The notes beneath the pieces are model-generated. The model ran no database searches. It worked only from the letters and a program-made list of their open reading frames with translations, and was not told where the DNA came from. The position numbers were made by a program, and so were the translations under genes. DNA of 64,000 nucleotides from Hetaerina americana (lineage: Eukaryota > Arthropoda > Insecta > Odonata > Calopterygidae): positions 29,429,990 through 29,493,989 of the forward strand of contig JAKTNV010000001.1 in NCBI GenBank assembly GCA_022747635.1, read 5' to 3'. Of this stretch, positions 38,293-49,134 are shown in pieces; the first letter of the stretch is position 1; the number at the start of each line of letters is the position of its first letter.

Positions 38293-38565
38293 AAAACACA
38301 GTAATCAACCCAAAGGTCGGTTTGATAGGTTATGATAGAGTTCACCCAGTACTAAGCCCGACGGCGTGTGAAATTCACACGTCAGGGTAGGGTGGCCAGG
38401 TCCTTTCCCTGTTCCGGTTATGGTTTCTCAGGAAGATCTGGTGCCCGAAAAATCACATAGCTTGGGTGAAGCTGCAGGTGCCCAGAGTGCCTTGCCAGGG
38501 AATCGAACCCAGGACACCCCCCTGTCAGTAGTCCAACGCTCTACCCCCTGGATTACCACGACCCA
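38293..38565 (-). mobile_element. tRNA-derived SINE, family 1, inserted in the mariner end
   Basis: A 273-bp insert is flanked by the 13-bp duplication CCCAAAAGTAGTA (38280-38292 and 38566-38578), which is part of the mariner terminal repeat. On the minus strand it starts with a tRNA-like head: an A-box-like GGTAATCCAGGGGGTAGAGC and a near-perfect B box GGTTCGATTCC about 38 bases further on. The body includes TGTGAATTTCACAC and ends in a short T run. A decayed relative lies at 45.54-45.74 kb. Pol III transcription from the internal boxes and LINE-assisted insertion are the expected biology; the target duplication is exact, so the insertion is younger than the mariner. Confidence 0.88.
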
Positions 38566-38759
38566 CCCAAAAGTAGTATGATTTATGTTTTCCCAGATAG
38601 ATGGACGAACGGGAGGAGTTTTTACTAGCTGGTTTCGAGGGAGTCTCAGGAAAGTTTGGAGGCCGATGGTAGTTGGCTCCCAGCTTTTGAAAAGTGTGGA
38701 TCGTTCGTTTGCGAAACCTCAAGAACGTGACCTCGTTACGCTCCGTCATTAACCGGATC

Positions 38760-39388
38760 ATGGAACAGCGTTACGCCATCAAATTTTGCGTGAAACTATG
38801 TAAAAATGGGAATGTGACTCATGACATGCTTAAGGCAGCTAATGGTGATAACGCTATGGCTAGATCGGGTGTTTTTGAGTGGCACAATTTGTTTCGAGAG
38901 GATGGAGAAGATTATGAAGACGCCGAACGTTCAGGACGCCCATCGACCTCAAAAAGTGACGAAAATCTTTCAAGATTGAAGGTTTGTTGAATAGGGATCA
39001 TAGATCAAGTGTTTCCATAGCTTTTAATGAACTTGGTATCCCAAATAGTGATATGTATCGACTTCGTGACCGAAAACATGGGCATGAGAAAAATGTGTGC
39101 GAAGTTGGTGCCGCGAGTGCTTTCGGACGAATAAAAGAAAACTCGTACGCGGATTTGCCAAGAGCATCTCGACCATGTGAGTGAGGATCCAAATTTTTGT
39201 AAACAATGCCCCACCTCAAATCCGTGCTGAAAGGACGTCACCATGACTCGGTGGAAGCGTTACCACAAGGTGTGACGAGGGAGTTTAGCAGCATTCCGGG
39301 CGCCACCTTCCAGAAGGCATACGAGGCGTGGAAAACCCGCTGGTAGCGGTGTGTTGACGCACAAGGGTGCTACTCCGAAGACTTTTGA
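38760..39388 (+). pseudogene. mariner transposase, SETMAR-like, broken
   Basis: Starts with ATG at 38760 (MEQRYAIKFCVKL...), the usual mariner start, and runs through the N-terminal helix-turn-helix DNA-binding region (GVFEWHNLF, RSGRPSTS). A frameshift at about 38985 moves into LNRDHRSSV...LGIPNS and then FGRIKENS. After DPNF (about 39200) the frame breaks again and jumps to the C-terminal SVLKGRHHDSVEAL...FQKAYEAWKTRW*RC, ending DAQGCYSEDF with a stop at 39386-39388. The whole catalytic domain with the three acidic residues (D,D34D) is deleted, and there is a stop after KTRW. About 210 codons remain of roughly 345. Non-functional. Confidence 0.92.
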
Positions 39389-39576
39389 GTTAACGTATCA
39401 ATTTTGCCATTAATTTTTTTTATCGACACAATTGTACTACTACTTTTAGAAGAGACTTTTTATGCACATATATGTCAATTAAAACTGACATGTATCCTTT
39501 TCTATGTCTTCTTAGAGAAATAATAACTTAATAAATGAAAAAGAAACACTTTGTCCCAATCCACCACTTTATTACA

Positions 39577-39618
39577 GGTACGACTAGTTTCGACGCTACG
39601 GCGTCATCCTCAGGTACC
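39577..39618 (-). ncRNA. hammerhead ribozyme motif (left arm of copy 2)
   Basis: Exact mirror of 39735-39776 on the opposite strand; see that entry for the fold. Confidence 0.68.
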
Positions 39619-39734
39619 AAGTTTAAAGTCACAATCATTGTATATATACCCTCTTCTGGAAAGGGTGGGGGAGTTGCGGGAAGCCCACCCTTTCCAGAAG
39701 AGGGTATATATACAATGATTGTGACTTTAAACTT

Positions 39735-39776
39735 GGTACCTGAGGATGACGCCGTAGCGTCGAAACTAGTCGTACC
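39735..39776 (+). ncRNA. hammerhead ribozyme motif (right arm of copy 2)
   Basis: Stem I GGTAC/GTACC (5 bp, perfect); core CTGAGGA at 39740-39746 (CUGANGA); one extra T; stem II GACGC-CGTA-GCGTC (5 bp, perfect); GAAA; minimal stem III AC-TA-GT; predicted cleavage after C39771. Compared with copy 1, stem II changes a U-A pair to G-C and a G.U pair to G-C, so pairing is preserved despite substitution. Arrangement is type I with very short stem III, as known in Penelope-like elements. Not tested for activity. Confidence 0.75.
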
Positions 39777-39939
39777 TGTAATAAAGTGGTGGATTGGGAC
39801 AAAGTGTTTCTTTTTCATTTATTAAAATGAACTTCCACAAAGTTGAGGCTGAAACTATTGAACTGAAATAATAACTTTCTCACTTCCCCCTTACAGCCTT
39901 CTCTTTTAGTTTAAAATATGTGGTACATATCTCTGTGGT

Positions 39940-40018
39940 ACATCTATATCTTCGTGGTACCCTGCAAACTGCTACTAGGGTGTGTGGCATGGGATGATTT
40001 ACCACCAGGCATGCAAGG
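39940..40018 (-). repeat. short interspersed repeat (probable LINE 3' end), subtype B
   Basis: Reverse strand reads TGCCACACACCCTAG, TTTGCAGGGTACC and ends near GATATAGATGTACC. It matches the copy at 55.43 kb most closely and the other copies in the core TGCCACA..CCT..GC...TTGCAGGG and the GATGTA tail. Tails of GATGTA units suggest the 3' end of a CR1-like LINE; no coding part is attached. Confidence 0.6.
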
Positions 40019-40019
40019 T

Positions 40020-43000
40020 AAAAGAGCGGTCTGAACAAGCTGAATTTTTTAAGATAAATTCGAAAGGATATGTCCAGGTATAGCCTTGTTTTCCACAGTA
40101 TTAATATTCTCACTAATCTGTGAAAACATGGTTCCATACAATTGATTGTCGTTCTGAAAACATTCGCCAGATAGCTTCACTCCTTTTAAATTACCATATT
40201 GGATTCAAGAAGTTATCAGATTAATCTTTTATGCGGCATGGCCTTTGACGATTAGATTTAAAAATACATAATCAGCAATAAATTCTCTGGATACCTTAAA
40301 AATGAATCATATACCGTGGATATTTCGTCGAGAATATAAGCACCATAATCGAGTTTCACTCATCTTTGGCTCTCTTACATGTAGCTATTTGATCTGAAAT
40401 TGACGCGAGTACCGACTGCCGAGACATGCAAACCACCTTTAGATGTCAATGTCACCATGACAGCGCCGTTATCAAATACGGAGCGTGCTTAATAGGCTCG
40501 ACCTCAGAGTGTTTCAAATTCCTGCGGAGGTGGAGTCGGATGGTCTCCCTTGGTGGCGTTTACCCTGGCCATCCGGGGAGGAGAAAAGCGACGGAGAATG
40601 AAACTTATCATTTCATTACGATTCCGGAATCGTATTCCGCCGCGGAATTCCATGAGAACAGCTGCAGCCATGAGGGCACAACAAATAAAAGAATGGGAAC
40701 CAAAGTCGATGGGAAGGGGAAAGATGTTTGAAATGGGATAAGCAGGGGCCTCCTCCCTCTGCGCCCAGCTCTCCCGTGACGGAAATGCGAAAAATCCATC
40801 AGTCGCTCATTGTGCTCATACCCCAAGGATGGATGATTCCAGGCGAAACATATCGACATATTTTATTTCGATCTTAAACAAAATAACGGCTTGTGAAAAA
40901 AGTTTTCCAGCGGGAATAATATCCGAGTGTATTTCAAAGAAAAAAAAAGAATTATATTCAAGACGCTTTTTCTTCGAAATTTTCGATGCTAAAAAATATT
41001 ATGATGTCTAGACGTACTTGATGGATGCATTTATTTTCATTGAAATCAGGTACCATTCATGAATTCGGAACACTTGTTTCCGGAAATTCAAGGATGCGCC
41101 TTTTGCAACGTGGCTTTTCCCGTCAGGACAACTTGGTGAATGTTATCAAAATTATTGCTCAACAGGTAACAATCCAGTCAACAACCTATCTGGCATTTGT
41201 GGCATTTTTAGGAGAGATTTCATCATTTGTCTCAAAAAATGTAATTTACGATTTTATTAATATATATGCACTAATTTTGGTTGCGTTTATGCACATTTAT
41301 TTTGAACAATGCCATTTTCCTTTATTAATAATAGATTTATGCGCAATCTAAGTTACCTTCGAAATCATCAAGTCATTTTAATTATTATTATTATTATTGT
41401 TTTTATAAGAATTATTAAAAATTATTAAATCATTAGAGTTGTTAATATTATATTATTTGAATTATTAATACCAAAGCACCTGATTCTTGTCCTTCTATAA
41501 TAATGTATATAATTGCGCACTTAGCGAACAGTACAACATAGCTCTGAATTTTTGCACAATATATAGCGGATTAAAATTGTATAATCGCTCAGTCATGAAA
41601 ATGCCTTGTATTAAACATACACGATGTCTCGATGACAGCTAATAATATGAAAATTGCTTTCACTCAAAACTGAGATGAGCATTGAAAGTGCCAGATTTAT
41701 TTTGAGCCAAGGCACCATTTTCTCCATCACGAAGTGAAAGTGGAAAATATTGGAAATGTTAGCACTACATGTACATTTCCACAGGCAAAGTGGGGAGTCA
41801 AACAAATGAAAATACAATTATATTAATCTACTTAATAATAATTTTCGAAAGATTAGAGTTTTACTACAAAATTCAACTAATGTATTTACTTAGATTTCAG
41901 AATCGTCCATGAGATCCCTAGTTGATCATAAACTATTTGAACTCATTCTGATGCAGAATTACGGGTTGGTTTACGTGGTAAACGCAGTTCTGAAAACTGC
42001 CGATTGATCTCCTCTTTGAACAGGCTTTGGTAAAAATCTCAGGATATCTGGAGTTAACGGACCCGGAGGCCGAATCATCTTAATGTGGCATATTGTTGCT
42101 TGCTCATCTATTCAGTGCCCTTACTTAACCGACCTTGCATTATGTACGTTATTAAATAAATTTCACATAAGCATTGAAAATGAAATTTTGGAAAATAAAA
42201 TAAGCATTTAAGAATAAGCCGAAGAGTAGAGTGGCATAGTTACCTTTATTTTCAATTAAAGCATGGAAAAAGGAAGGCAGTGGTGGAAGTTTTTCATTTT
42301 ATTATTGCATGCGAAGTATTGGATAAAGTTGCCCACCAATCACTTTTTCCCACCACAAGTACCCTCAGTATAGGAGGACATTTATAAAACAGCGTCTCTT
42401 CATTATCAAGTCGATACGTTAAACGACACTTCAAGGAAATGAGTCTAAAATTATTGAATTACTCTACTTCAAGTGCTAAAATATTCGTAAGTAAATGTCT
42501 ACTCATTCATAATTCTTTGCCAGCAGCCGCAAAAAAACTAATATAAAATATTTCCAGCAATGAAATTTTTGTGAAGGACTCCAGCCGCGTTAAATGTTTA
42601 CGCCAAGTAAAACGTTTATGGATTTGCATAATGCATAATCAATTGAATTTGAATGTGCGTATATTATATGTAGAAGAGAAAACTTGGAATCCCGAGTTGT
42701 GTAATCACAAGTCTAATCTTATTATATGCGCAATTACCATTAATATATTCTGGAGACCCCCATTTTGGCTCAAAAAGAAGAAAATTACATGGAGAAATAA
42801 TTTACGCCTAGCTGGAAATACTGGTCACAAGAAAATAAAAAGAGGCAACAAAAATAAGGAGAACAGGGAATTTAAAGAAGCGTAGAATTATGCGAGTTGT
42901 AATCGATTTTACGGTTTCCTTACAAAGCCTTCATTTACTTCATAAAAAACATTTGTTCTAATCAACACAGAATATTAAAAGTAATTTATTTTGCGAAAAA

Positions 43001-43218
43001 CATAAGGTGTACGACTGTACCAATATAAAACAAATTCCAGGATTTCACTCTCGATTTCCAAAGTGTCGAGTTGAAGGTCATTAATTGACTGCATTCCTTG
43101 AATTTTCTTGTCCTCCACTTTTGGCACTATTATCCTAACAAATCTCCTAAAAGAAAGAAAAATATGAAATATTTGAGAAAACAAACACGAGAACATTTTT
43201 AACCTCTTCCTAAATTCG
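40020..43218. other. noncoding, no recognisable gene
   Basis: A small GC-richer patch at 40500-40770 and an (ATT)n run at 41379-41399. A frame of about 108 codons at 41025-41351 and one of 104 codons at 42571-42885 have no recognisable domain. No transposon ends identified. Confidence 0.45.
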
Positions 43219-43219
43219 C

Positions 43220-43680
43220 CCAGCAAAACCTTATCGATCTTTCCCTTGAGAGAGAGAAAGAGGGAGAGACGATCTTACGCCGCTTTTCGCATTTGTAACC
43301 CTCCGCCGCTTGAGGCTTCTCAGCACAAGTCCTCCGCACAAGGAGACAGTTCCCCTCATTTACGCAGCGGAACTCTGCGGCACGCCCGAGGCCCAACATC
43401 GCCGGAGGATCCCACTCTTCCCACCCAAGGGGGAGAAGGATATGTTTGCTCGTCTGTCCATCCTTCGCTCTCCGCACTAAATTAGGCTGCCTCATCCCAT
43501 CAACACCCATCGCTTTCCACTCCTTATTTCCTTCATGGATAAAGCAAAGCAGACGACACAAATTGGATCTACTAATAGCGGTCGATGAATGCCATGATCT
43601 GACAACCCTGGCCATTTCAATGCCTAATGGAAAAGGACTCCACCACTTTCCTGACTCCTAAATTCTATCATGAAGGGGGT
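43220..43680. other. GC-richer balanced block
   Basis: CpG-containing sequence with less strand bias than the other blocks. A 138-codon minus-strand frame at 43199-43615 (starting MARVVRSWHS) is not low complexity, but it shows no domain I recognise; its status is open and no gene is called. Confidence 0.35.
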
Positions 43681-43684
43681 CTGC

Positions 43685-45530
43685 GTCATCTTGACTACCC
43701 CTTATACAAAAATGGAAAGTAACGCAATCGATTCAAAGGACTTACGCAGAACAGGGCAACTTAGAATAAGACGCGACTGTCAAAATTGCACAAAAGGCTT
43801 TAAAAAGAAAAAGTGAGAACGCGAATTCATAAAATATTCCCAAAACTAACCTTAAAAGCCATTTGTAGAAGATTCAAATAAGTTTCTATCCACCACATGC
43901 CAGTTCTGCTTTTTGTTCAGCGAATATCTCATTATCACTGACAGAAAAATGAAAAAAAAAATCCACGATGTTTTCATAAATTCAAAATAAAAATCCCATC
44001 GATAAAAACAATAGGAATTAATGCAACTTAAGGTAAATCTCGGTCCACCTCATTTTCTCGATAATAAATATCTGAAAAGACTAAAGAAATACATTTCAAC
44101 GCAGAAAATATGATCTATCGAATGAGGGCTAAAAGTACGGTTTAAATCATTTAGCTGAGTAAATAACACTTGCATTATCACATTTGGGAATTTCAGAGTA
44201 TAATAAATACAAATCTCAGGTCTTGGTACGCTGGGCAGCGTAATTTGATTATGTCTTGTGTAATGCCTACAATATTTTTAAATCTAATGAATATTAACTT
44301 TGCACTATTTCATATATTCCAGGTGCCTTCTGGATTTCTTTTTCGAGTCTTAAAATAGTGATTTCAACCTAGCAGGTATTTTCCGACTAGATACTTTCAT
44401 ATGATTTCTGAAGGCAAAAATAGCCATGCTATCTCAAAAACTATTTACATTCCTAAAAAAATGTGGCGTGATGACCACGACGGGGGCATTGTATCGAGTT
44501 GGCGGAGAATTTTCCACAAAAATACATGCGGATATATCGAACAGGAAACGAACGCTTTCAGGCGGGAAAAAGGTTCTATGTGTGTGAAATAAATATTCTG
44601 CAGCAGTGTCTGAGGGAGAGAGAGAGAGGCAGAGAGGGACTTGGGGAAATGCTGGTTTTAGGAGGAACGTGCACTGCGAGCGGATGCGGATGGGAGGAAG
44701 TGACGGGGTCGGACAGTTCCACAGAAGACTGCGAAGTTATTGCCCAAATTCTCGTACCCACCAGAAAATGGAACTTCGTTGGATGATTGGAGAAAATGAA
44801 CCTTGTGACGGCATGAATCCAGAACGTTTCAAATCCAAACTTCACTGCGAGTGAAGAAGGCCGAATATTTTACAAATTGTTAAAAACTAATTTGATGCTA
44901 CTAAATAACAAAGAATTTTTTTACGGCGTAAGATATGGAATTTTACAAGAAGGCATTTCGTGGAGAACTTACCTCCTGTGGTTAGAGTTTTGGAATAATT
45001 ATAATATACTCGTAAAAGTATTTATATATAAACTGTATTTTCCATTCCTAAGTCAAAACATTTTTAATTCACGCTTTAGGCCACTCATACTGTCCCCTTA
45101 CCTCAATAACACAATGTGACTTTCTCTGGCCATTTGCAGGTGCCGAAGAAATATGCTATTGGATGAGATAGATGCTGAGGAGATCTATTCTCCAAATTAA
45201 ATGTACTTGGACGATTTATGACCGCATTAAATGAGATCATACAAATAAGAATTTTGAAGAGTACTCTGAGAGGGATGAATTACGATTTCGAAAAAGAAAG
45301 TGAAAGCGGTAAGTCACAAAAGTTAACGCGGTTTTCCACGTCAGCTAAAGATAATTTTTCCTTTCGGTAGCAAATAAGACGTTTTAAATTTGTCTATGCT
45401 CTACGAGATCAATTCAGGACACACTCGCATCAATAAATCCCCATGGTAAGAGAGCCATAAGAAGTGACTCTGAACGAAATTAGGTGTAAGGTTTGAATGT
45501 TTAATAGGATGGAGCTCACCTGTTAACAAT
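43685..45530. other. noncoding, no recognisable gene
   Basis: AT-rich with a short (GA)n near 44610-44625. No recognised feature. Confidence 0.5.
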
Positions 45531-45534
45531 TTGA

Positions 45535-45735
45535 AAGACCTGTGAAATTCACGCGTTTAGCGTTGGGGAACATTTCCTTTCCCTTAGGGCCACCTGCGGT
45601 TTCCCAATAGTCTCCACCCCTAGTACTGCAACGACTTGGGTTCAGTATTGGATTGGGTGTCCAGAAGGAACATCTCGAGTTGAATCCCAGGCCCTTCGTT
45701 CCGCAGTCGAACACTCGATCCCTTGAACTTACACC
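45535..45735 (-). mobile_element. tRNA-derived SINE relic, family 1
   Basis: The minus strand aligns with the SINE at 38.3-38.6 kb: head TCAAGGGATCGAGTGTTCGA (cf. TCCAGGGGGTAGAGCGTTGG), B-box-like GATTCAACTC after CCTGG, and body with GTGAATTTCAC. About 70 bp shorter and clearly diverged. No target duplication found. Confidence 0.65.
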
Positions 45736-45942
45736 TCCTCATTGCATATCTATCAGCAGTGACTCGTACCTCGATTTAAAAATAAAAAAAGAGACTAGAT
45801 AAAATATACCGATAGAACCTAATCGAAGATGTGGGAAAAAAATATTGGCAAGGACCATACTACAGTGTGCGTCGTATTAGAAAGCATGGCGATGAGAAGA
45901 TGACATAAATTATCATAGAAAGTAGTCCGATACAGGAGACCG

Positions 45943-46140
45943 AATCGCTGTGGTGGCTAAGTATTGACCTCCCACTCCAAGGGTCCGATTCGACTCCTGA
46001 TGGTGTGGCAATCTTAAAAATTAGTAGTCACTTGACGTTCTAGTGTACCGTTTGGAGACTACATCAATACACTCGCCGTCCTGTGGAATGTTAAATCACT
46101 GCCCACTTGACGTCTTTCGTTATGATTGAACTAATACGTC
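45943..46140 (+). mobile_element. tRNA-derived SINE, family 2
   Basis: The tRNA-like head shows an A-box-like TGGTGGCTAAGTA (45951-45963) and B box GATTCGACTCC (45987-45997, one mismatch to GGTTCGANTCC). The body has TGTGGCAATCTTA, TAGTGTACCGTTTGG, CGCCGTCC and ACTTGACGTCTTTCG. The first two blocks recur at 28.9 kb and the last two at 48.3-48.4 kb, which defines one family. Target duplication not identified. Confidence 0.68.
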
Positions 46141-46144
46141 GGGT

Positions 46145-47375
46145 TGCTGGGGGCTGTACTTGAATTACGAGAGGACTTTGGCAGGCATAGGGAGTGTACC
46201 ATTTCATTACGTTTTCATTGTAGTAGATATGTGGGGGGGGGAAGTCAGGAAGATTCTTTCGTAAGGTTTAGTGTCGCATTAATTCAGCAATCTTTATGCC
46301 TGCAAAGTATTTTAATTATTCTTGATCACTAAAGAATACGCTACGTAAATAATCACTAATCAAACCGTCGCTTCAGAATTGTTTAAGCCTTTATCAACCG
46401 GTGAAGAGAATTATGAAATGTATATTTTCTCACACACATAAGCGTTCTAATGGCAATAAAATTAAAAAAATCAAGTTTTTTTCACAGTTGGGGACTTTTA
46501 ACAGCAAAAATACGTGAGGATAATGACCAGATAATCGAAATGAAAAATGCTTTCGTCAAGCTGAAGACGCTTTTTTCTTTTAAAAATTACTTCTTTGATA
46601 AATTAAGAACAGCGCCGTAAATTCCATAAAATTTATGACTTGTAGATAGGAATATCATAGTCCTTGCGTATTTTTACAAATGGAGGGAGGGGTAAAAAAG
46701 CCGAAAATGGTTTTACGTCATTACATAAGGATTGCCCCTAACCTTCTTTCACTCACAAAATTACTACACAAAAACTAAACACCAAACTTAAGCGTAACTC
46801 CACCCTCATTATGCAACATCTATGCAATTATTAAATGTAGCATTTAAGTCATGAACGTTAACCTTCCAATTCGCCACGAGGGCGCTCATCATCATGGTCA
46901 TAAACCATTATGGGAATTGGTGATTAATGACATTCGGTAAGTTCAATAAATTGTAGGATTCCCGCTTATATGGTCCCAAATTGTGCGAGGAAAAACTAGT
47001 TTTAACATCGATCCATTTGGCAGTCAATTTCCGGAAAGTTCTCCTTATGGTCTCGCCTATCAGTATAATGCGGCGCCACAGTTAATCTTTCTTTATCAGC
47101 TTTAAACTCGAATGATTTTTAAATATCCGAAAGTTTAATTCGTGTTTTTAATCTTCATGGTTTCACTGCCTCCAAACCTAGGCTATCTAATAATGAGAAG
47201 CTTTCTGTTAATTAAAAACCTGAGATAGGAGAGGATTAGGACGCAGTACCCCAACCGTAACCGTGGGATGACGAAGATAGGCATATTGGACATGGATGTG
47301 TGTACATATATTTGTGTAAATGAGAAAAATATATGATCGTATTTATGCATCAGCCCACATCAATTCATTAATAGT
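46145..47375. other. noncoding, no recognisable gene
   Basis: AT-rich; nothing recognised. Confidence 0.5.
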
Positions 47376-47378
47376 TTG

Positions 47379-47447
47379 TGCCCTAACGATCCCCGCCACA
47401 CGCCCTCACATCGGCTTACGTGGTGTACTGTGTAGATGCAGATGTAA
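47379..47447 (+). repeat. short interspersed repeat (probable LINE 3' end), subtype A
   Basis: CCCTAACGATCCCCGCCACACGCC... and then TGTGTAGATGCAGATGTAA. The same core and GATGTA tail occur at 52.3, 56.9 and 60.6 kb. Confidence 0.7.
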
Positions 47448-47449
47448 TT

Positions 47450-48215
47450 TGTAATGATTTTTCACGAATTCTACAGTTACGAACTGATTATAGGGCAATC
47501 GATATTTATATGCACAAATGAAAAAATGGTGTTTATCTAAGTTCTAAATGCGTGGTAAATTACGGAATAAGTACTATTAATTTACAACGCACCGAGGTGC
47601 GATTAAAGCTGTAACTACGAAAGTTACAAATGAGCTTACATTCCTGGTGTAGCACATATATGCGGTAAGATGGATCGACAGTTTTGGCCACTCGCTCAAA
47701 ACATGTCAAAATTCGTTAAGGTCGTCACACTCCGACGCTATTGATCTTTCACCTCCCAACTGCCGCAAAAATGAAAGTGACTCATAAATAACCGCAACAA
47801 CGCTGCCGGAAGAGAAATTTCGTCCAGAGGACGTGGAAAACGTTTCGTGCAAAAATTGTACCGATCTCTGATTAGGGAGGAGAATAGAAGTGGCAACCTT
47901 AGTGGGACGAGAGCGATCCTCCTCGGACTCCTGACGAGTCACTTACTGAAGGAATGCAGCAAAGCCTGAGCAGTTTTTTTTCACTCGGGGTAAGGATACG
48001 AAACGGTGTGATCATCCTATTCTGGATACTTACCCCGTTTCTGAATGCCTGACGATTTTATTTTTTTTTAAAGTTGGAGTGATTCTGCTTTCGTGTTATT
48101 CATTTTTAAGGAGCATCGTAAAGGCAGACATTAAATTATGAAAAAGCGATGATAATTTAACTTGAATGGAAATCATCATATCTCCTTTTTTGTGACTCAC
48201 ATTAGACTTGAGTGT
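47450..48215. other. noncoding, no recognisable gene
   Basis: AT-rich; small hairpin GCACCGAGGTGC near 47590. Nothing else recognised. Confidence 0.45.
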
Positions 48216-48218
48216 TCG

Positions 48219-48528
48219 TACGACAGTTATTTAAACGTACTGGCTTCCCACCCAGAGGGCCCGGGTTCAAATCCCGACGGTGATGAATATTTTTCAGAGG
48301 TATCTCAATCCCTATTTGAGGTGCTTTGTGGAGGGCACTTTGAGTGAGTACGCCGTCCGTCGGATGTGTAGTTAAACTGCGAACCCCTTGGCGCCTTTCG
48401 TAAAGAGCAGGCTAATGCCGACGCCGGGTTTCTCTCCACCCTTCATCCTTTCCTGTCCATCCCCTATGGCGCAAATGACCTCAGCTGTCGGTCGCCTCCC
48501 CTAAATACTACTACGACAGTTATTTAAA
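48219..48528 (+). mobile_element. 5'-truncated tRNA-derived SINE, family 2, with target duplication
   Basis: A perfect 17-bp direct repeat TACGACAGTTATTTAAA (48219-48235 and 48512-48528) flanks a 276-bp insert. A perfect B box GGTTCAAATCC lies at 48264-48274, only 28 bp from the 5' end, so the A box is missing and the copy began within the tRNA-like head. The body shares CGCCGTCC, GTTAAACTGC and CTTGGCGCCTTTCGTAA with the copy at 45.9 kb, and continues with CTATGGCGCAAATGACCTCA. The 3' end is CTAAATACTAC. The exact target duplication indicates a fairly recent insertion; without an A box it should not be well transcribed by pol III. Confidence 0.85.
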
Positions 48529-48529
48529 A

Positions 48530-49055
48530 TTCGAAAAATGCTGACTTTTTATTCTACGTGAAAGAGTAAATTGAACCTTTCCTGCATCTCGTAAAATGCA
48601 TCTAGTGTGATACAATTTATAACTTCGTCCGTCACCGTAATCCGTTATAGCAATGTGTCTCGGAGAATTACCTCGAGGCAATTTAAATCATAACAAATGC
48701 CATGGGGTGATGCCCATAAATCATTACATTGTGACGAAAGGAGTGATACATTTGTTTTTGATTGAGGAAGGAGGTAAGCTATTTAAATTAACAGTTGATG
48801 AATATTATTTTGTTTCGTTGCTAATCTGGTTATGTTTGTTTATATTAAAAGCAGCTAGAACACTGAATTTTTACAGATAACATAAAAAACGACAGAGGGC
48901 ACTAAAATATGATTCCGAGCCAGATAATACAAAATTATTCTGATAAACTCTCCAGGCATCAGGTTGCCAATTCACATTTGTAGGGCAGATTCTCTTCGCG
49001 GTTTCATTTGCGTATTGGCGGAGTCTTTAGATAACAACATCCATCCTTAAGATTT
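48530..49055. other. noncoding, no recognisable gene
   Basis: AT-rich; a 75-codon frame at 48653-48880 has no recognised relative. Confidence 0.5.
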
Positions 49056-49059
49056 TTCA

Positions 49060-49130
49060 ACTACATTGACATCCACACACTACTCTGCAAGGCACCGCCA
49101 GGAAGTGTGGCAATGGGTGTTAGGTCACCG
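49060..49130 (-). repeat. short interspersed repeat (probable LINE 3' end)
   Basis: Reverse strand reads GTGACCTAACACCCATTGCC, CACACTTCCTGGCGGTGCC, TTGCAGAGTAGTGTGTGGATG and then TCAATGTAG. Same order as subtype A copies, more diverged. Confidence 0.62.
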
Positions 49131-49134
49131 GCCA

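Larger units (their letters stand above)
38270..39460 (+). mobile_element. mariner DNA transposon, internally deleted
   Basis: Terminal inverted repeats are visible: left AAAGTCTGTCCCAAAAGTAG (from about 38271) and, on the opposite strand at the right end, AAAGTCTCTTCTAAAAGTAG (from about 39459), differing at four of the first 22 positions. A TA dinucleotide lies at each boundary (38268-38269 and 39461-39462), the expected mariner target duplication. The element encodes the transposase relic at 38760-39388. Subtracting the SINE and its duplicated target (286 bp) leaves about 905 bp, shorter than the usual roughly 1.3 kb, because the catalytic centre is missing. It cannot mobilise itself. Confidence 0.9.
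39517..39877 (+). mobile_element. foldback PLE-like element with hammerhead motifs, copy 2
   Basis: A 13-bp direct repeat GAAATAATAACTT (39517-39529 and 39865-39877) flanks a 335-bp insert. Perfect inverted arms of 142 bp lie at 39528-39669 and 39684-39825 around a 14-base loop, the outermost arm bases running into the left direct repeat. A 39-bp single-copy tail (39826-39864) reads ATGAACTTCCAC...TATTGAACT and matches the tail of copy 1 at 3.3 kb. Each arm carries a hammerhead core and then AATAAA (39780-39785 on the plus strand). The arms are longer than in copy 1 but share the stretch around CCAC..TTTATT..GTACGAC..GTTTC. The arms are identical, so this copy is young or kept identical by conversion or hairpin repair. 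It lies only about 70 bp from the mariner. No protein is encoded. Confidence 0.85.

Noticed and set aside
38500..38565. Possible tRNA gene from the A and B boxes
   Set aside because: The acceptor stem does not pair and the sequence continues into a SINE body with a target duplication; it is a SINE head.
39535..39825. Two nearly identical 96-codon frames on opposite strands
   Set aside because: They are the direct result of the perfect palindrome, not genes.
44240..44280. Short similarity to 35004-35040 (TTGATTATGTC..TG.AATGCCT)
   Set aside because: About 30 bp only, with no extension on either side; probably chance.
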